Positions 6,459 through 7,953 of a stretch of 7,953 nt of DNA are shown in pieces; the stretch's first letter is position 1, and every line of letters starts with the position of its first letter. The stretch spans positions 1-7,953 of the forward strand of contig CAIPTQ010000172.1 in assembly GCA_903868035.1 (NCBI GenBank). The letters run 5' to 3'. Both the position numbers and the translations under genes were made by a program. The notes beneath the pieces were generated by a model. The model was not told the DNA's origin. It did no database searches and was given only the letters and a program-made list of their open reading frames with translations. Source of the DNA: an uncultured Phycisphaerales bacterium. GTDB lineage: Bacteria > Planctomycetota > Phycisphaerae > WQYP01.

Positions 6459-6513
6459 CATCTTGGGCAAGATGACACGCATGAGGTCACAGGTTCGACT
6501 CCTGTATCGCCCA
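6459..6513 (+). other. Right attachment site: truncated tRNA-Val(GAC) 3' half
   Basis: From about 6473 the sequence reads as the 3' half of a tRNA: anticodon loop TGACAC with GAC in the anticodon position, stem strand GCATG, variable AGGTC, T stem ACAGG, T loop TTCGACT, CCTGT, acceptor strand ATCGCCC and discriminator A at 6513, with no encoded CCA. The 5' acceptor strand GGGCGAT, the D arm and the 5' anticodon strand are absent upstream, so it cannot be a functional tRNA. Directly before it lies an inverted repeat CATCTT-GGGC-AAGATG (6459-6474), which could be an integrase core-site arm at the junction. Identity beginning at the anticodon loop fits a tyrosine integrase crossing over there. 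The tRNA identity and truncation are seen; attachment-site status is a strong inference. Confidence 0.8.
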
Positions 6514-6557
6514 TGAATCCAGACCACGGCGAGCAGCAATGTGCAGACTTTTCGTGG

Positions 6558-7953
6558 TTAGTCACGTAGCCGCCGCAGCATCACCAAGCTGCCCAACCCC
6601 AACAACACCAAACTCCCCGGCTCCGGCACGCCTGACGTGCCGCCCGAATCCCCCCCACCGCCCACCGACCCGCCGCCCACCGCCTCACAACGTGCTGGTT
6701 TGCAGCGCCAACGCCAGGTTGATCAGGGAGTAATCCGTCCCGTCAATCACGCCGTTGCAGTCGAAGTCGCCATTGACCCAGCCCGTCAGCCCCAGCGCCA
6801 GGCCCTGGTTGATCAGGAAGTAGTCCGTACTGTCGATCAGGCCGCTCAGGTCCGCATCGCCAAAGTACGTGAACATCACCAGCGTATCGTTAAGCCCCAC
6901 GGTCAGGGTATGGAACGACGTGTACAGTTCGTTCCCCGTCGTCACATCATCCGTCGTCCCGTCGCCCACGCCACCGATAGCCGCATTGTTCTGTATCACC
7001 CCCAGGGCATACAACGGATCGTTGCCCGGCATGTTGTCATACGCGTCGGCCACGCTGCTGGTGATGCCCATGCCCTGCCACAATCCGGTTCCGTTCAGGC
7101 CCGACTTGATCTGGTTGGCGATCCGCCGCGCCTGCGCCTGGGCGGCACTCCCCCCGCCCACGGTCGGCGCGGCCACTACCAGCGAGCTGTTCCCCAGGTC
7201 CAGCCGCGCCGTCCAGTTGTCCGTCGTGCCGCCGATCGTCAAACTCCGCGCCTGGATGGTCTGGGCATTGGGTGTGGCCGTGGGCGCAAACGCCAAGGTC
7301 CCCGCCGCCACCGCCAAATCCCCCGTCCCCGCATACGACCCGCGCAGCGTCGTCGTCCCGGTCCCGATCTGCGCCAGTGCCCCCGCGCCCGAAATCGTCG
7401 CCGACACGCTGAGCGCCGCCGCGCTGTCAAACGCCAGCACCCCCTCGTTCGCCACCGTCCCCACCGCGGCATCCGCCTCCAGCGTCAGCGTCGCCCCACT
7501 GTCCACCACCAGCCCCGCCACGTTCTGCGCCGCCGTAAACGTCACCGCCGCCCCCCCGCTCGCCTCTATCGTCAAGTGCCCCGCCCGCGCCCCCTGGTCG
7601 CTCCCAAACGTCATCGCCCCACCCGCCACATCCAGCGTGATCGTCCCCGTGCCGGCCACGTCCACCAGCCCCGCGTTGATGTTCCCCCCCGACTGGTCCA
7701 TCACCACCAACTCATTGCCGCCGGGAGTGATGGTCAGCAAATTCGTGTCCCACGTCGGATACAGCGTCGTGCTCCCCCCATCCGCCACGCTCAGCACCCC
7801 ATTCGCCTGCGTCAGCGTCACCGTCCCCGTAGTGGGCGTATAAAAATCCCGCTACCACAGTATCTGGCTCGTCGGATAGCTCGCATCCGTCAAGCCGCCG
7901 TCCGGCCGCACCGCCCACACCTGATACTCCACGGCATAGCCCGAAAAGCCCGC
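6558..7953 (-). pseudogene. Dockerin/PEP-CTERM exported protein, 5' partial, interrupted
   Basis: Reading leftward from the window edge, an open frame (AGFSGYAVEYQVWAVRPDGG) hits TAG at 7854-7852 and then continues in the same frame as Thr/Gly/Ala-rich beta-strand repeats (TLDVAGGAMTFGSD, LRGSYAGTGDLAV). Next comes a planctomycete-type segment (IANQIKSGLNGTGLWQGMGI) and two dockerin-like calcium loops, DADLSGLIDSTDY and DFDCNGVIDGTDY. That frame stops at 6687-6685. In the +1 frame a Gly-rich linker leads to VPEPGSLVLLGLGSLVMLRR and TAA at 6560-6558, a clear PEP-CTERM sorting signal. The intact protein would be secreted or surface-anchored and processed by an exosortase. The amber codon and the shift suggest a pseudogene or base-call errors. 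Ribosomes could restart only at the GTG near 7821, without a signal peptide. The gene is chromosomal, outside the element. Confidence 0.75.

Larger units (their letters stand above)
1..6513 (+). mobile_element. Integrated phage-satellite-like element (left end outside window)
   Basis: The interval holds a one-directional set of genes: an integrase-arm-like protein, a primase, an SF3 helicase, a PLD-like protein, a P27-type small terminase subunit and several small unknown genes. It ends at a truncated tRNA-Val 3' half that matches the scar left by tyrosine-recombinase integration into a tRNA gene. Integration regenerates the intact tRNA at the far side, so the left boundary should be an intact tRNA-Val(GAC) upstream of position 1. 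No catalytic integrase, large terminase, portal, capsid or tail gene is visible. Own replication genes plus TerS without TerL is the layout of PICI or P4-like satellites. A degraded prophage or an integrative plasmid remains possible. The boundaries and satellite nature are inferred; the gene content is read directly. Confidence 0.7.

Noticed and set aside
6438..6513. Complete tRNA gene
   Set aside because: There is no 5' acceptor strand, D arm or 5' anticodon strand, so only the 3' half is present.
5886..6539. Minus-strand open frame beginning near RYRSRTCDLMRV
   Set aside because: This text is the antisense of a tRNA T-arm and acceptor, a familiar false protein. The rest runs through AT-rich and GC-rich non-coding sequence.
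6869..7843. Long plus-strand frame rich in Ala, Pro, Val and Ser
   Set aside because: It is the antisense shadow of the dockerin repeat gene, whose minus-strand motifs are unmistakable.

Overview
The window looks like planctomycete DNA, probably from the Phycisphaerae. The clearest sign is the right end, a minus-strand exported-protein gene with planctomycete-style beta-strand repeats, a paired dockerin-like calcium-binding module and a PEP-CTERM sorting tail. The left-hand protein resembles the 'SGQAVVT...YLGTYGSKAS..EYDHL..EWLA' region that I know from planctomycete integrases. The organism is inferred from these features, not from a marker gene.

Positions 1 to about 6513 read as most of an integrated mobile element whose left end lies outside the window. 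Its right end is a truncated tRNA-Val(GAC) 3' half (about 6473-6513), the usual scar left when a tyrosine integrase uses a tRNA gene. All element genes are on the plus strand with strong Shine-Dalgarno sites and many ATGA-type overlaps. The layout is: a 22-nt perfect palindrome (103-124); a small protein resembling an integrase N-terminal domain (145-432); an archaeo-eukaryotic-type primase with a PriCT-like C-terminus (429-1655); a D5/P4-type superfamily 3 helicase broken by a +1 frameshift just after Walker A (1648-3028); a large nested hairpin built on GTCCGAC-type repeats, a candidate origin or structured RNA (3036-3140); a PLD-like protein (3236-3943) coupled to a P27-family small terminase subunit (3940-4359); four small unrecognised genes (4391-5645); and a possible decayed HNH endonuclease (5762-6097). 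An AT-rich stretch (about 6301-6460) then repeats the left palindrome motif imperfectly and leads into the tRNA scar.

The element carries replication genes and a small terminase subunit. Between that subunit and the attachment scar there is no large terminase, portal, capsid or tail gene. Primase-helicase, replication-site candidate, own TerS, small accessory genes and a tRNA att site together form the layout of phage satellites (PICI or P4-like), which copy themselves and redirect a helper phage's packaging. A planctomycete satellite of this kind is the most interesting reading of the window. A remnant prophage is the main alternative.

Right of the scar (6514-7953) is chromosomal sequence with the minus-strand dockerin/PEP-CTERM gene. 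It is interrupted by an in-frame TAG and by a +1 shift before the sorting signal. With the helicase shift, that makes three reading-frame lesions in 8 kb, so base-calling error has to be weighed against real decay.
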